From positions 31,533 through 95,532 of the forward strand of contig JAJCZC010000005.1 of the NCBI GenBank assembly GCA_029262575.1: a stretch of DNA of 64,000 nucleotides, in the 5' to 3' direction. This stretch comes from Candidatus Babelota bacterium. GTDB lineage: Bacteria; Babelota; Babeliae; Babelales; Vermiphilaceae. The position numbers were made by a program, and so were the translations under genes. Positions within the stretch are counted from its first letter, which is position 1, and each line of letters starts with the position of its first letter. Under the pieces are notes generated by a model that saw only the letters and a program-made list of their open reading frames with translations, did no database searches and was not told the DNA's origin. Positions 18,993 through 27,006 of the stretch are shown one piece after another.

Positions 18993-19883
18993 ATGCATAA
19001 CTTCTATAAAGACAAAAACGTACTTGTAACCGGCGGATGCGGATTTATCGGCTCACACATTGTCGAACAACTGGTAACATTAGGAGCAAAAGTTACCGTG
19101 CTTGACAATCTTGCAACCGGATTTGAGAAAAATATAGCGCATGTTGCCGATAAGGTTACCTTTATTCGCGGCACCGTTGAGGATATGGATACGTGCTTGC
19201 AGGCAACGAAAAACAAATCACACATTTTCCATTTAGCTGCATTTATTTCTGTACCACTTTCAGTTGAAGAACCTGCATGGTGCCACAACACCAATATTGA
19301 TGGCACGTTTAACTTACTCGAAGCTGCACGCATTAATGGCGTTAAACGTTTTGTGTTTTCATCATCATCAGCCGTTTATGGCTCGCCAGATGGCCCATGC
19401 TCTGAAACATCTGCGTGTAATCCAACATCACCTTATGCTATTTCCAAATTGATCGGCGAATATTTGCTCAAGCAATATGCTATCAACTATAATATGGAAT
19501 GTGTGAGCATGCGATATTTTAATGTGTATGGCGAACGCCAAAATCCAAATGCTGCCTATGCAGCTGTGGTAGCAAAATTTAGAGATTTAATGAAACAAGA
19601 TAAGCCAGTGACTATTTTTGGCGATGGCACCCAAACACGTGATTTTATTCCGGTAGAAAAAGTTGCCGAAACTAATTTATTGCTCGGCATGTTGCCAAAA
19701 GAACAAATTGCCGGAGAAGTGTTCAATGTTGCCACCGGCAAAAGCATCACGGTACTTGAGCTTTTTGATGACCTCAAACAAACTTTTCCTGCATATGATC
19801 ATGCACCACGATTTGCATCAGCCCGTTCAGGCGATTTAAAACACAGTACAGCTGATTGCAGTAAGCTGCAAAATATCATGTAG
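18993..19883 (+). CDS. NAD-dependent sugar-nucleotide epimerase (short C-terminus)
   Basis: From the ATG at 18993 (AAGGAG before it) 296 residues carry the extended SDR fold: GGCGFIGSH for NAD binding, SSSSAVYG, catalytic SPYAISK (Tyr and Lys) and RYFNVYG. These match UDP-glucose/UDP-GlcNAc 4-epimerase-like enzymes. The reading frame is also open from an ATG at 18921, which has its own AGGAG site and would add a signal-peptide-like stretch, MKKLLLSLAIFANISA. The end is abrupt: it stops at HSTADCSKLQNIM, where relatives continue about 30 residues (GYxPxxxLEEGL). So it may be truncated, though the catalytic core is complete. Confidence 0.85.
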   Translation: MHNFYKDKNVLVTGGCGFIGSHIVEQLVTLGAKVTVLDNLATGFEKNIAHVADKVTFIRGTVEDMDTCLQATKNKSHIFHLAAFISVPLSVEEPAWCHNTNIDGTFNLLEAARINGVKRFVFSSSSAVYGSPDGPCSETSACNPTSPYAISKLIGEYLLKQYAINYNMECVSMRYFNVYGERQNPNAAYAAVVAKFRDLMKQDKPVTIFGDGTQTRDFIPVEKVAETNLLLGMLPKEQIAGEVFNVATGKSITVLELFDDLKQTFPAYDHAPRFASARSGDLKHSTADCSKLQNIM

Positions 19884-19915
19884 ATATGAACATTGCAAAA
19901 TAAATGAACACAAGG

Positions 19916-19949
19916 ATAGTGGCCTTTAAGTTTGTTCTAAGGCCACTAT
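19916..19949. terminator. Hairpin between convergent genes, possible bidirectional terminator
   Basis: An 11-bp perfect stem, ATAGTGGCCTT (19916-19926) with its complement at 19939-19949, lies between the convergent epimerase gene and the minus-strand secreted protein. There is no strong T-run, so termination efficiency is uncertain. Confidence 0.55.
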
Positions 19950-19968
19950 ACCATTAATTCATCTACTA

Positions 19969-20475
19969 TTATTGCAACTCAGGAATATCTGCAACTTTTT
20001 TGAACACCAAGGTCCCATATCCACTGTCATCAAGACCCATAGAGACTTCATAATGCACGCCTTTCTCCAATTCAATAACATCCTTAGATGTCTCTTTACT
20101 GCCGAAAAGTTTCACCGGAGATCGAGCTATAGAACCATCTCTGTCCTTTAACCCCGCCTTAATTCCAACAGGTTGTTTTGGAGCCAGAGTCTTCGCTAAT
20201 TTACGTAAACATCCTCCAACGTAATCTGCAGGGTAATTCTTAAATGAGTTCTTAGCTGGAATATACAATGTAAGATAACCTTTCCCTAAGACTGATTCAT
20301 CAATAATTCCTGATTTACCTGGACTAAGAGCCATGTGGCCCTTTTTCATACCTAAGTGTGACTTGGTTATTGCATTAGTAATTTTAATGCTGCCTGAATC
20401 CTTCCTTGAGCTTGCACTACCATGAGCCCCTGTGAATAATAGTAACCCTATCATCAACAATAAACATTTCTTCAT
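19969..20475 (-). CDS. Secreted protein of unknown function
   Basis: A 168-residue protein with a clear signal peptide (about 1-20, GLLLFTGAHGSA). The mature part is Lys- and Gly-rich and looks beta-structured (GYLTLYIPAKNSF, GVHYEVSMGLDDSGYGTLVFKKV). It has one conserved-looking Cys. No family is recognised. It stands alone on the minus strand, convergent to the epimerase with a hairpin between them. Confidence 0.65.
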   Translation of the reverse strand: MKKCLLLMIGLLLFTGAHGSASSRKDSGSIKITNAITKSHLGMKKGHMALSPGKSGIIDESVLGKGYLTLYIPAKNSFKNYPADYVGGCLRKLAKTLAPKQPVGIKAGLKDRDGSIARSPVKLFGSKETSKDVIELEKGVHYEVSMGLDDSGYGTLVFKKVADIPELQ

Positions 20476-20602
20476 TTTATCTATTCCTATATTTAAAAAT
20501 TAACGAAGAATATATTAACGCCATGCATACTTATGTTATCAAGATGAGAGGAGTTCATTGCGATGGTTTGACTCTCGATTTTTCCAAGAAACTATAACTA
20601 AA

Positions 20603-20626
20603 ATGCCTCACTAAAGGCATTTTTTT
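20603..20626 (+). terminator. Intrinsic terminator with no recognised gene upstream
   Basis: ATGCCT and AGGCAT pair (20603-20608 with 20615-20620) around a six-base loop, and a T-run follows to 20626. It reads in the plus direction, but the only thing upstream is the start region of a minus-strand gene and about 100 bases of unassigned sequence holding at most a 17-codon frame (20545). This hints at a short transcript or leader. Confidence 0.55.
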
Positions 20627-20673
20627 AATAAAAACACCTGCTTTGATCAATTGTTCTTCAATTTTTTATGGGA

Positions 20674-20702
20674 TTAAGCTCTAGATCTTTTTATGGTATA
20701 CT
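20674..20702 (+). promoter_or_regulatory. Possible dnaJ promoter
   Basis: TATACT (20697-20702) is a good -10 box. The -35 position 17 bases earlier holds TTAAGC, matching three of six bases. It lies 52 bases before the dnaJ ATG. No CIRCE or sigma-32 site is recognised. Confidence 0.35.
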
Positions 20703-20754
20703 TTAGAGGTATATATGGAACATTCACTTTTTAAACAACGAAAAAGCATATTTT

Positions 20755-21885
20755 ATGAGTAAAGACTACTATCAAATCTTAGGTATCTCCAAAACTGCTA
20801 CTGCAGATGAGATCAAAAAGGCCTATCGCAAATTGGCTATGAAATATCACCCCGATCGCAATCCTGACAACAAGGAAGCAGAAGAAAAGTTCAAAGAGGC
20901 GGCTTCAGCCTATGAAGTGCTTTCTGATGAGCAAAAGCGTCGCCAATACGATCAATATGGCCATAATCAATATCAACAGATGGGCGGCGGCATGGGTGGT
21001 CATCCAGGTGGCATGAATATGGATGATATATTCGATTCATTTGGTGATATTTTTGGTGACATTTTCGGTGGCCAACAAAGAAAACGCAAAAAATCTGGTC
21101 CTGAACCTATGCGTGGCCATGATTTGGCAAAAGAGATCACTATTACCTTAAAAGAGGCATATTTAGGCATAAAAAAAGACATTGCCTACACGCGTTTAGT
21201 TGCATGTAAAACGTGTAAAGGTTCAGGCGCAAAAGAGGGCAGCAAGCCTTCAGCATGTGGCAAATGCCAAGGAACTGGCCAAGTGCAATTCCGCCAAGGT
21301 TTTTTCATGTATGCGCAAGCATGTGGCACTTGTTCTGGCCAAGGATTTATTATTTCCTCACCATGTGGTTCATGCAATGGCAAATCACGCATACAAGAAT
21401 ACACCAAATTTAGCGTTAACATCCCTGCTGGCATTTATGATGGTGCTGAACTTCGCATCGGATCGAAAGGTGATGCTGGTGTTTATGGCGGCTCATCTGG
21501 CGATCTATTTTTGAAAATACATGTATTGCCCGATAAAAAGTTCCGCAGAGTTGGCGATGATTTGCAATGTTCAGTGATGCTCACCTATCCACAATTGGTG
21601 TTGGGCGCACAAATAGATATTGAAAACATCGATGGCACAAAAATGAATGTGAAAATACCCAAAGGTTGCCCCGTTGGCGAGCGCATTGTTTCACCCGGCA
21701 AAGGTTTTGCAACTATGCGCGGCAATGTACGTGGCAACTTAGTTGTTATCACACAATGCCATATTCCAAAAAAACTACCTGCTGATGCAAAAAAACTATT
21801 AACTGAATATTCTGACATCATTGGCACCAATCCAAATGATAGTGAAGGCACCATTGCTAGTTTTTTCAAAAAGTTTTTGGGATAA
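20755..21885 (+). CDS. dnaJ: Chaperone DnaJ
   Basis: A complete 376-residue type I J-protein. The J-domain (1-70) has the HPD motif, KYHPDRN. A Gly/Met/Phe-rich linker (about 72-105) is followed by four CxxCxGxG zinc motifs ([30 protein letters not shown]) and the C-terminal substrate-binding domain. It stimulates DnaK ATPase and delivers unfolded proteins. dnaK and grpE are not adjacent. A strong terminator follows. Confidence 0.98.
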   Translation: MSKDYYQILGISKTATADEIKKAYRKLAMKYHPDRNPDNKEAEEKFKEAASAYEVLSDEQKRRQYDQYGHNQYQQMGGGMGGHPGGMNMDDIFDSFGDIFGDIFGGQQRKRKKSGPEPMRGHDLAKEITITLKEAYLGIKKDIAYTRLVACKTCKGSGAKEGSKPSACGKCQGTGQVQFRQGFFMYAQACGTCSGQGFIISSPCGSCNGKSRIQEYTKFSVNIPAGIYDGAELRIGSKGDAGVYGGSSGDLFLKIHVLPDKKFRRVGDDLQCSVMLTYPQLVLGAQIDIENIDGTKMNVKIPKGCPVGERIVSPGKGFATMRGNVRGNLVVITQCHIPKKLPADAKKLLTEYSDIIGTNPNDSEGTIASFFKKFLG

Positions 21886-21903
21886 ATTTTTAATATGATT
21901 TAG

Positions 21904-21934
21904 AATAGGCTCCTTTTATGGAGCCTATTTTTTG
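21904..21934 (+). terminator. Rho-independent terminator of dnaJ
   Basis: AATAGGCTCC and GGAGCCTATT form a 10-bp stem with a 6-base loop and a T-run, 18 bases after the dnaJ stop. Confidence 0.92.
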
Positions 21935-21986
21935 AAAACAATGCTTAATGTTTTGCCATTATCAATACTGATACATACAATGCATT

Positions 21987-22010
21987 ACCATAGCCTTGGC
22001 GACGACGGGG
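21987..22010 (+). repeat. Third copy of the dispersed GC-rich repeat
   Basis: ACCATAGCCTTGGCGACGACGG matches the copies at 8281-8306 and 8348-8373 in its CATAGC core and GGCGACG-x-CGG end. It stands alone here, in the gap between dnaJ and the convergent minus-strand gene. Confidence 0.55.
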
Positions 22011-22072
22011 AGGATGACAAAAAAACATTGATGCGTTATATCCGACTAATGCTTTGATCGAATTTACTCTGC

Positions 22073-22633
22073 TTAATCTGTATTATCTAAATCAATAAAC
22101 TTTGCCATCTTTTCCAATAGGTCCTTTTGCCTAGCAATCTCTTCTGCTTGCCTCATTGAAGCTATCTCTAGCTGTTTTACAATATCCTGCATGCAACTTA
22201 ACTCTGACTTATATCTATTTTTTTGCTCAACAATATTCTTTAATACTGCATAAGTCTGGCAATATCTTTGGTATAATACTTCTATTGCCACGGTAACACT
22301 TTTACCCTCAAGACCATGCTTAAATGTCTGTGGACCTAAAAAAAGCTTTAATCCAGCAAGCTTTTCTTGTTGATTCTTAATAATATTACCAAGAGTCGGT
22401 GAATGTGCCGTTTCCACATCATATTCTTTCGTTTGCGCTGGCAATATGCCAATTTTTTCCAAATCGAGCACTTCTAAAAGCTTAAAAATATCGTGAGCAG
22501 AACATTGTAATGTTTTTTCCAACAATGCAACACGAAGGGCTATTTTTTTCTTATCTTGTTTCTCATCACTACAACAACCTGCATTGGAAACTAGGCACAA
22601 CAAACATAAGAGAAACATATAGATATACTTCAT
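22073..22633 (-). CDS. Exported coiled-coil protein, possible lipoprotein
   Basis: The ATG at 22633 has an AGGAGG ribosome site; a TTG one codon earlier is less likely. The 186 residues start with a hydrophobic signal segment ending SNAGCC, which could be a weak lipobox. The rest is strongly helical, with heptad-like stretches (about 115-175: KNIVEQKNRYKSELS, then KQLEIASMRQAEEIARQ). No family is recognised. Confidence 0.65.
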   Translation of the reverse strand: MKYIYMFLLCLLCLVSNAGCCSDEKQDKKKIALRVALLEKTLQCSAHDIFKLLEVLDLEKIGILPAQTKEYDVETAHSPTLGNIIKNQQEKLAGLKLFLGPQTFKHGLEGKSVTVAIEVLYQRYCQTYAVLKNIVEQKNRYKSELSCMQDIVKQLEIASMRQAEEIARQKDLLEKMAKFIDLDNTD

Positions 22634-22700
22634 CAACCTCCTCCTTTTTATAAAAACCCCATAATCTATATACTACACACCATTAATTCTAAAAGACCAT

Positions 22701-22727
22701 AAAAAAGCCCCTGAGGGGCTTTTTTTA
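22701..22727 (-). terminator. Terminator of the 22733-22990 gene
   Basis: AAAAAAGCCCC/GGGGCTTTTTT pairs around TGA, with A- and T-runs on both sides, so it could work in either direction. It lies 6 bases beyond the stop of the small minus-strand gene. Confidence 0.85.
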
Positions 22728-22732
22728 AATTG

Positions 22733-22990
22733 TTAACGACCTTGGCAACGAGAAAAGAACTCTTCGCGTGTACTCGAAGGAATGCTTTGTTTTGTATCAT
22801 TAATTGGAGAATCTACCAGAGGTGCCCCACCTGGAAATTGATATTCCAAGGCAGCAATTACTTTAGCTTCTTTGCTTTGGCTAGATTCAACCGTTTGTTT
22901 TTTTTTGTCCTTAATTTTTTTTGTATCATCGCCTGCATAAAGTGATATTGAACAAAAAGTCAACAAAGAAAACACTAACTTATAATCCAT
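22733..22990 (-). CDS. Small secreted protein
   Basis: An 85-residue protein from the ATG at 22990 (AGGATG before it). It has a signal peptide of about 18 residues (FSLLTFCSISLYA), then a Lys-rich stretch (KKIKDKKKQTVE) and a short Pro/Ser-rich end. A longer in-frame start at 23035 would place residues ahead of the signal peptide and lacks a ribosome site. No family is recognised. Confidence 0.55.
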   Translation of the reverse strand: MDYKLVFSLLTFCSISLYAGDDTKKIKDKKKQTVESSQSKEAKVIAALEYQFPGGAPLVDSPINDTKQSIPSSTREEFFSRCQGR

Positions 22991-23070
22991 ATGGCATCCT
23001 ATAGTAAAAAGTAAAAAGATACAATTAACAGCCATTGTAATGATAATATTTCACTTTGTGAATAGGCTTA

Positions 23071-23541
23071 TTAATATTTCATTTTTTCTATTGATGCCAG
23101 CCATGCGTTGAATGGCTTGATCTTATCTTCAACACTCAGTTGAATAAATGGAATTGCACGATCTTGATACTGCTTGGATAGCTGCTCATAGATAAACGCA
23201 TCATCAAAATCAATTGCTGTCGCATCTTGTGCGGTTGCTGCAAAATACACTGATTTTGGTCGTGCCCAAAAAATTGCACCGAAGCACATTGGACATGGTT
23301 CACATGAACTATATAACACGCAATCACTCAACTGAAAATCATTGAGAGTTTTGCATGCATTGCGTATTGCCACCATTTCAGCATGTGCTGTCGGATCATT
23401 GTTAGCAGTAACTTGATTTACGCCTTCAGCAATTATAGTACCATCTTTAACAATGATTGCGCCAAAAGGACCGCCCTCTTTTTGTTCAACATTTTCATAT
23501 GCCAAGTTTATAGCACGCTGTAAAAATTCTTCGTGATTCAT
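23071..23541 (-). CDS. guaD: Guanine deaminase-type nucleoside deaminase
   Basis: The 156-residue protein equals the length of B. subtilis GuaD and has its features: GGPFGAIIVKDG, the zinc site HAE (PTAHAEMVAI) and PCPMC (SCEPCPMCFGAIFWAR), and the C-terminal domain-swap helix region. GuaD converts guanine to xanthine. The wobble-base deaminase role is taken by tadA at 8903-9358, so this one is probably for purine salvage. It is followed (24 bases) by an upstream nurA-like gene in the same direction and may be cotranscribed. Confidence 0.85.
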   Translation of the reverse strand: MNHEEFLQRAINLAYENVEQKEGGPFGAIIVKDGTIIAEGVNQVTANNDPTAHAEMVAIRNACKTLNDFQLSDCVLYSSCEPCPMCFGAIFWARPKSVYFAATAQDATAIDFDDAFIYEQLSKQYQDRAIPFIQLSVEDKIKPFNAWLASIEKMKY

Positions 23542-23565
23542 ATAGTGTTCCTTGCTCTTAATATC

Positions 23566-24687
23566 TTATACGCCCATAACGCGTTTTTTTGAACTTTTTT
23601 GAGAAATAAACATACGTTTTTTATAGTCGACTGCTAACTTATTGAGCATGAGATAGAAAAAATCACGATCTGGCCCTTTTACTACGGCCTGCTCATGAGC
23701 TTCAGCCAGTGCAACTGGATAGCCACTGCCCTTATGCGCTTGATCAAGCATAATTCGCGCAACTGTGGCAACTTTATCATCATCTTGTGCAATCCACGCA
23801 GGAACTTCAATCCGTGCAATCTCATCGCCAACATGGAGGTAAAAAAAGTATGGTGCTAAATGTTCAGGATATTCTTCACAAATAGGTGAATTGCTTTTAA
23901 ACACAATCGTTCTTTGATGCGGTTTTAAAAAGAAGCCGGCAACCGTACTATCGGAAATATGATCCATAATTTTATGCTCAACACACCCATTCACCACAAA
24001 ATTGCACAATTCAATGCGAATCAAATTCACTAAATCTTTGCCTTTGGATAGGCTAATATAACCACCATGCAATATCTTTGCGGCATAAAGTTGATGCATA
24101 AGCCCAAGATAACGTGCAATATAATGATCTTTTAAGTTTGGTGATTTTGATGCTAAATGCCAAAAAATTAATGAACCATCAAACAAAAATGCACTCGGTA
24201 TATCATTGTTTAGATGCTCTTGACATAGTTCTAGCCCAATTTGCAATTCCAATTCTTGCCGACGCGCATTGACTACATCCATTGGATTATCGTCAACTTC
24301 ATTTTCGTTTCTACCCGCATAAACATAGGGAATAGAATTGCACATAAATGGCTTATCACCACAGCCATATGAAAGTTTTATGGTGCCAATATTGACCAAA
24401 TAACAACTCGTGCCTTGATGACGATCTGGATAAATTTGTGAGCCATCAACTGAAATGACTTGATACGGCTCATGCAACAATGGCACATCATAGGTATTAT
24501 CAACATTTTCAAGCCAAGATGGGATAACCCATTGCGAGCGAACTGCACGCGCTTTTTGTTGAAATTCAGGATCTTGAACAATGCGTTGCCATGAGGCACG
24601 TGCTATTGAAATTTCCTTTGAAATATCGGTAAAAAGCTCGCCTTTAATCCCGGTTAATGCTTGCAAAACTTTAGCATGATGCAACAT
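23566..24687 (-). CDS. nurA: NurA-domain nuclease
   Basis: A 373-residue protein with NurA hallmarks: ISVDGSQIYPDRH (Asp near 81, a metal ligand), AFLFDGSLIFWHL (second acidic site), and the C-terminal YPVALAEAHEQAVVKGPDRDFFY. NurA is a 5'-3' exonuclease that in archaea and some bacteria works with the HerA helicase in DNA end resection. No herA is in the window. It starts 4 bases after the sufU stop, so the two share a transcript with guaD probably last. Confidence 0.85.
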   Translation of the reverse strand: MLHHAKVLQALTGIKGELFTDISKEISIARASWQRIVQDPEFQQKARAVRSQWVIPSWLENVDNTYDVPLLHEPYQVISVDGSQIYPDRHQGTSCYLVNIGTIKLSYGCGDKPFMCNSIPYVYAGRNENEVDDNPMDVVNARRQELELQIGLELCQEHLNNDIPSAFLFDGSLIFWHLASKSPNLKDHYIARYLGLMHQLYAAKILHGGYISLSKGKDLVNLIRIELCNFVVNGCVEHKIMDHISDSTVAGFFLKPHQRTIVFKSNSPICEEYPEHLAPYFFYLHVGDEIARIEVPAWIAQDDDKVATVARIMLDQAHKGSGYPVALAEAHEQAVVKGPDRDFFYLMLNKLAVDYKKRMFISQKSSKKRVMGV

Positions 24688-24691
24688 AGAT

Positions 24692-25063
24692 TCATGCTCC
24701 TCTTTGCTGATATTGTTTTATACCCTCTTTCAAGGCATGCAATGCCAACAATGCGCATTTGAGTCGTGTCGGACCTAAAGGTATTTTGATTAAGGCAAGT
24801 AGATTATCAGTATCAAAAAGCAAAATATCATCAAGATGTTTTTCCAATGCAAATTCGGCCAACATTGATGCAGTTGCTTGGCTGATAACACACCCTTTTC
24901 CTTCAAATGCTATTGCAATTAAGATATCATCTTCTATTTTACCTTGCATGCTTACCGCATCACCACATGAGGGATTAAATTGACCACTGTCAAAATCTGA
25001 CTTTGTTAAAATACCTCGATGTCGAGGATGTTGATAATGATCCATTAACTCTTCTTGATACAT
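24692..25063 (-). CDS. sufU: IscU/SufU-type Fe-S cluster scaffold
   Basis: A 123-residue protein with the three scaffold cysteines: NPSCGD (Cys about 34), GKGCVIS (about 58) and RLKCALL (about 101). It starts MYQEELMDHYQHPRHRG, matching the IscU/SufU DHY-x-x-PRN-like N-terminus. It passes sulfur or clusters from the SufS desulfurase to SufBCD. Here it is about 12 kb from the sufCBDS genes and sits with nurA and guaD. Confidence 0.88.
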   Translation of the reverse strand: MYQEELMDHYQHPRHRGILTKSDFDSGQFNPSCGDAVSMQGKIEDDILIAIAFEGKGCVISQATASMLAEFALEKHLDDILLFDTDNLLALIKIPLGPTRLKCALLALHALKEGIKQYQQRGA

Positions 25064-25125
25064 ACCTTTTCACTCTATTTAAATTGTTTTTTTCTATGCC
25101 CTAGCATGACACATTTTTGTGCATC

Positions 25126-25152
25126 AAAAAAGGGTGCCATAAATGACACCCT
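25126..25152 (-). terminator. Terminator of the 25177-25968 gene
   Basis: On the minus strand AAGGGTG and CACCCTT-type arms (25128-25152) pair with one mismatch region and are followed by a T-run; 25 bases past the stop codon. Confidence 0.8.
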
Positions 25153-25176
25153 TCATATTCAGCTTATATTTCTGCT

Positions 25177-25968
25177 TTATGCTTCATCTTCATTTGTCAC
25201 AATTGATGTCTGGTTTTCCTCAGATTGCTTAACACGCTCTTCAAGGCTATTGATTGCATCTGCGACATTTGAATAAAAGGTTTCTAATATTGCCATATTT
25301 TTGGCATCTTCAAGACATGTTTTATAGATATTCATAAATACGGCCACAAGCATCTGGCACTCTGCAGCAAACTTCGGTGTCATCTTAGAAAGATCCACAA
25401 GGTTCACTCTTGGCAGTTTTTTATTGCCATCTTTTAATTGCTTCATATCATCATGCATAGCATCGAGTAATGTTTTGGCAACTTCATAATCATACTCAGT
25501 GATAGTTGGCAACGTCGCATTACATTTTTTATACCAAGCATATAGTTGATGCATGCCATAACCTAAAATTGCAACCATACCTGCCAAGCCCCATATTTGC
25601 CCACTTGTTGATTCTTGCCACCAGCGAACAAACATGTTTTGATCTGTATTATTAAGCTCAATCACAGCATCTTTAATTACATCATCTCTTTTTGTTGGTG
25701 AAATTGGCGCCTTTGGTGACTGATTATGCTCAGGCGATGAGGATGGCGATTTAAAATCGTCATCTTGCACCTTAGGAGTAAAGCCCAATCCATCATTATA
25801 ATCGTCGTCATCATCATCTGAATACTTTCCAATACCTGAGCCATCATCATATGGATCAATTTGTCCGTAACTTGGAAAGGCAAATAAATCATCAAGTGCT
25901 ACAACATGTGTTGTATAGGCTAAAGATAAAAGACATAACAATGAAATACGACTAAATAACTTATGCAT
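25177..25968 (-). CDS. Exported membrane protein with acidic tract, paralogue A
   Basis: The 263-residue protein has a signal peptide (about 1-24). An Asp-rich low-complexity segment (SDDDDDDYND near 50) and a Pro/Ser-rich part follow. One central membrane helix (about 124-146, GQIWGLAGMVAILGYGMHQLYAW) comes next, and the last 110 residues form a helical domain. The order matches the protein at 26131. The helical end YEVAKTLLDAMHDDMKQLKDG corresponds to HEILVAFSDAMIADVEHLKAG there. No known family is recognised. Confidence 0.7.
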   Translation of the reverse strand: MHKLFSRISLLCLLSLAYTTHVVALDDLFAFPSYGQIDPYDDGSGIGKYSDDDDDDYNDGLGFTPKVQDDDFKSPSSSPEHNQSPKAPISPTKRDDVIKDAVIELNNTDQNMFVRWWQESTSGQIWGLAGMVAILGYGMHQLYAWYKKCNATLPTITEYDYEVAKTLLDAMHDDMKQLKDGNKKLPRVNLVDLSKMTPKFAAECQMLVAVFMNIYKTCLEDAKNMAILETFYSNVADAINSLEERVKQSEENQTSIVTNEDEA

Positions 25969-26078
25969 TAAAAAATACCCTTAAAAAAAAGAAATTAAAA
26001 GTGAAAGCTTTTCTTCATTTACCCCTCTAAACAGTCTTATTATACATTCAAACAATATATTAAACAACAGGCAAAAGC

Positions 26079-26107
26079 AAAAAAGGCGCCCCGGAGGACG
26101 CCTTTTC
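26079..26107 (-). terminator. Terminator of the 26131-26757 gene
   Basis: Minus-strand AAAAGGCGTCC..GGGGCGCCTTTTTT pairs as a GC-rich stem with a T-run. It lies 24 bases after the stop and separates the two paralogous genes. Confidence 0.85.
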
Positions 26108-26130
26108 ATCAAATATCAAATATGTATGTT

Positions 26131-26757
26131 TTATGCGGTAACAGGCATTTCAACAATATCTTGCTTCAATGTTGTTGTGAAGCCTTCAAGAGCTTCAACC
26201 TTTTCAGGACTTTCTTTACATTCATTATAAAGATATACAAATGTGCGTTTTACGATTTCGCCTTCTTTCATAAAACGCTCATCTTCCATATCACTGAAAT
26301 CGAACAATTCTGTTGAAGGTGCCACTTCCTCACCCGCTTTTAGATGTTCAACATCTGCAATCATAGCATCAGAAAAAGCAACTAAAATTTCATGATCACG
26401 CTTAACCAAAGGCTTCACTTCTTCTTGTTGCACTTCATCTTCATCATTGCCCATTGCAACGGTGATTAGTTTATAGATGCCGTAAATTCCTGCGCCCAAT
26501 CCAGCAAAGATACCGCCTAATTGAGTTTTAGTGCGTTCTTTAAACCATTCGGTTATTGAAAATGATGCATCCTCATCATCGTTATTGTCATCATCCTCAA
26601 CGATTTCAATCTGCGGCAAACCTGTTTGTTCTTTATTTTCGTCTAACGTTTCTTGTTTTACTATCTCATCTTTTTTATCTTCATTTGAAGAGCTGGCAGC
26701 ATGTAAACCAAATGAGGTTAACAACAAAATACTCAAAACAAATGTACGCTTGTGCAT
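26131..26757 (-). CDS. Exported membrane protein with acidic tract, paralogue B
   Basis: A 208-residue paralogue of the 25177 gene with the same layout. It has a signal peptide (about 1-20), an acidic stretch (EDDDNNDDEDASF near 55) and a membrane helix (about 80-100, LGGIFAGLGAGIYGIYKLI). A helical C-terminal domain ends the protein (about 125-208, with FVYLYNECKESPEKVEALEGF). The two share WWQE/WFKE before the helix and the C-terminal helix pattern. Both have their own terminators, so they are expressed separately. Function is unknown. Confidence 0.7.
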   Translation of the reverse strand: MHKRTFVLSILLLTSFGLHAASSSNEDKKDEIVKQETLDENKEQTGLPQIEIVEDDDNNDDEDASFSITEWFKERTKTQLGGIFAGLGAGIYGIYKLITVAMGNDEDEVQQEEVKPLVKRDHEILVAFSDAMIADVEHLKAGEEVAPSTELFDFSDMEDERFMKEGEIVKRTFVYLYNECKESPEKVEALEGFTTTLKQDIVEMPVTA

Positions 26758-27006
26758 AGTAATCCTTACGGTAAAAAAAATAGGTTGTTTTTTGATCTAT
26801 TAAACGCTTAATCGCTGATTAGTATAGCGCATATCAATAGGTTTGCAAAGCACCATTCAATCGTTCTCCATTCGACAACACTATACATAATGCAAAATAA
26901 ATACTGTAGAATGTTCATTGACACAAACCTATAAATCTTTAGGATAAAAGCAATCAAAAACCCTTTTATAAACAAAGTTTTTCACTTTTTACTTGAAAGT
27001 CAACAC

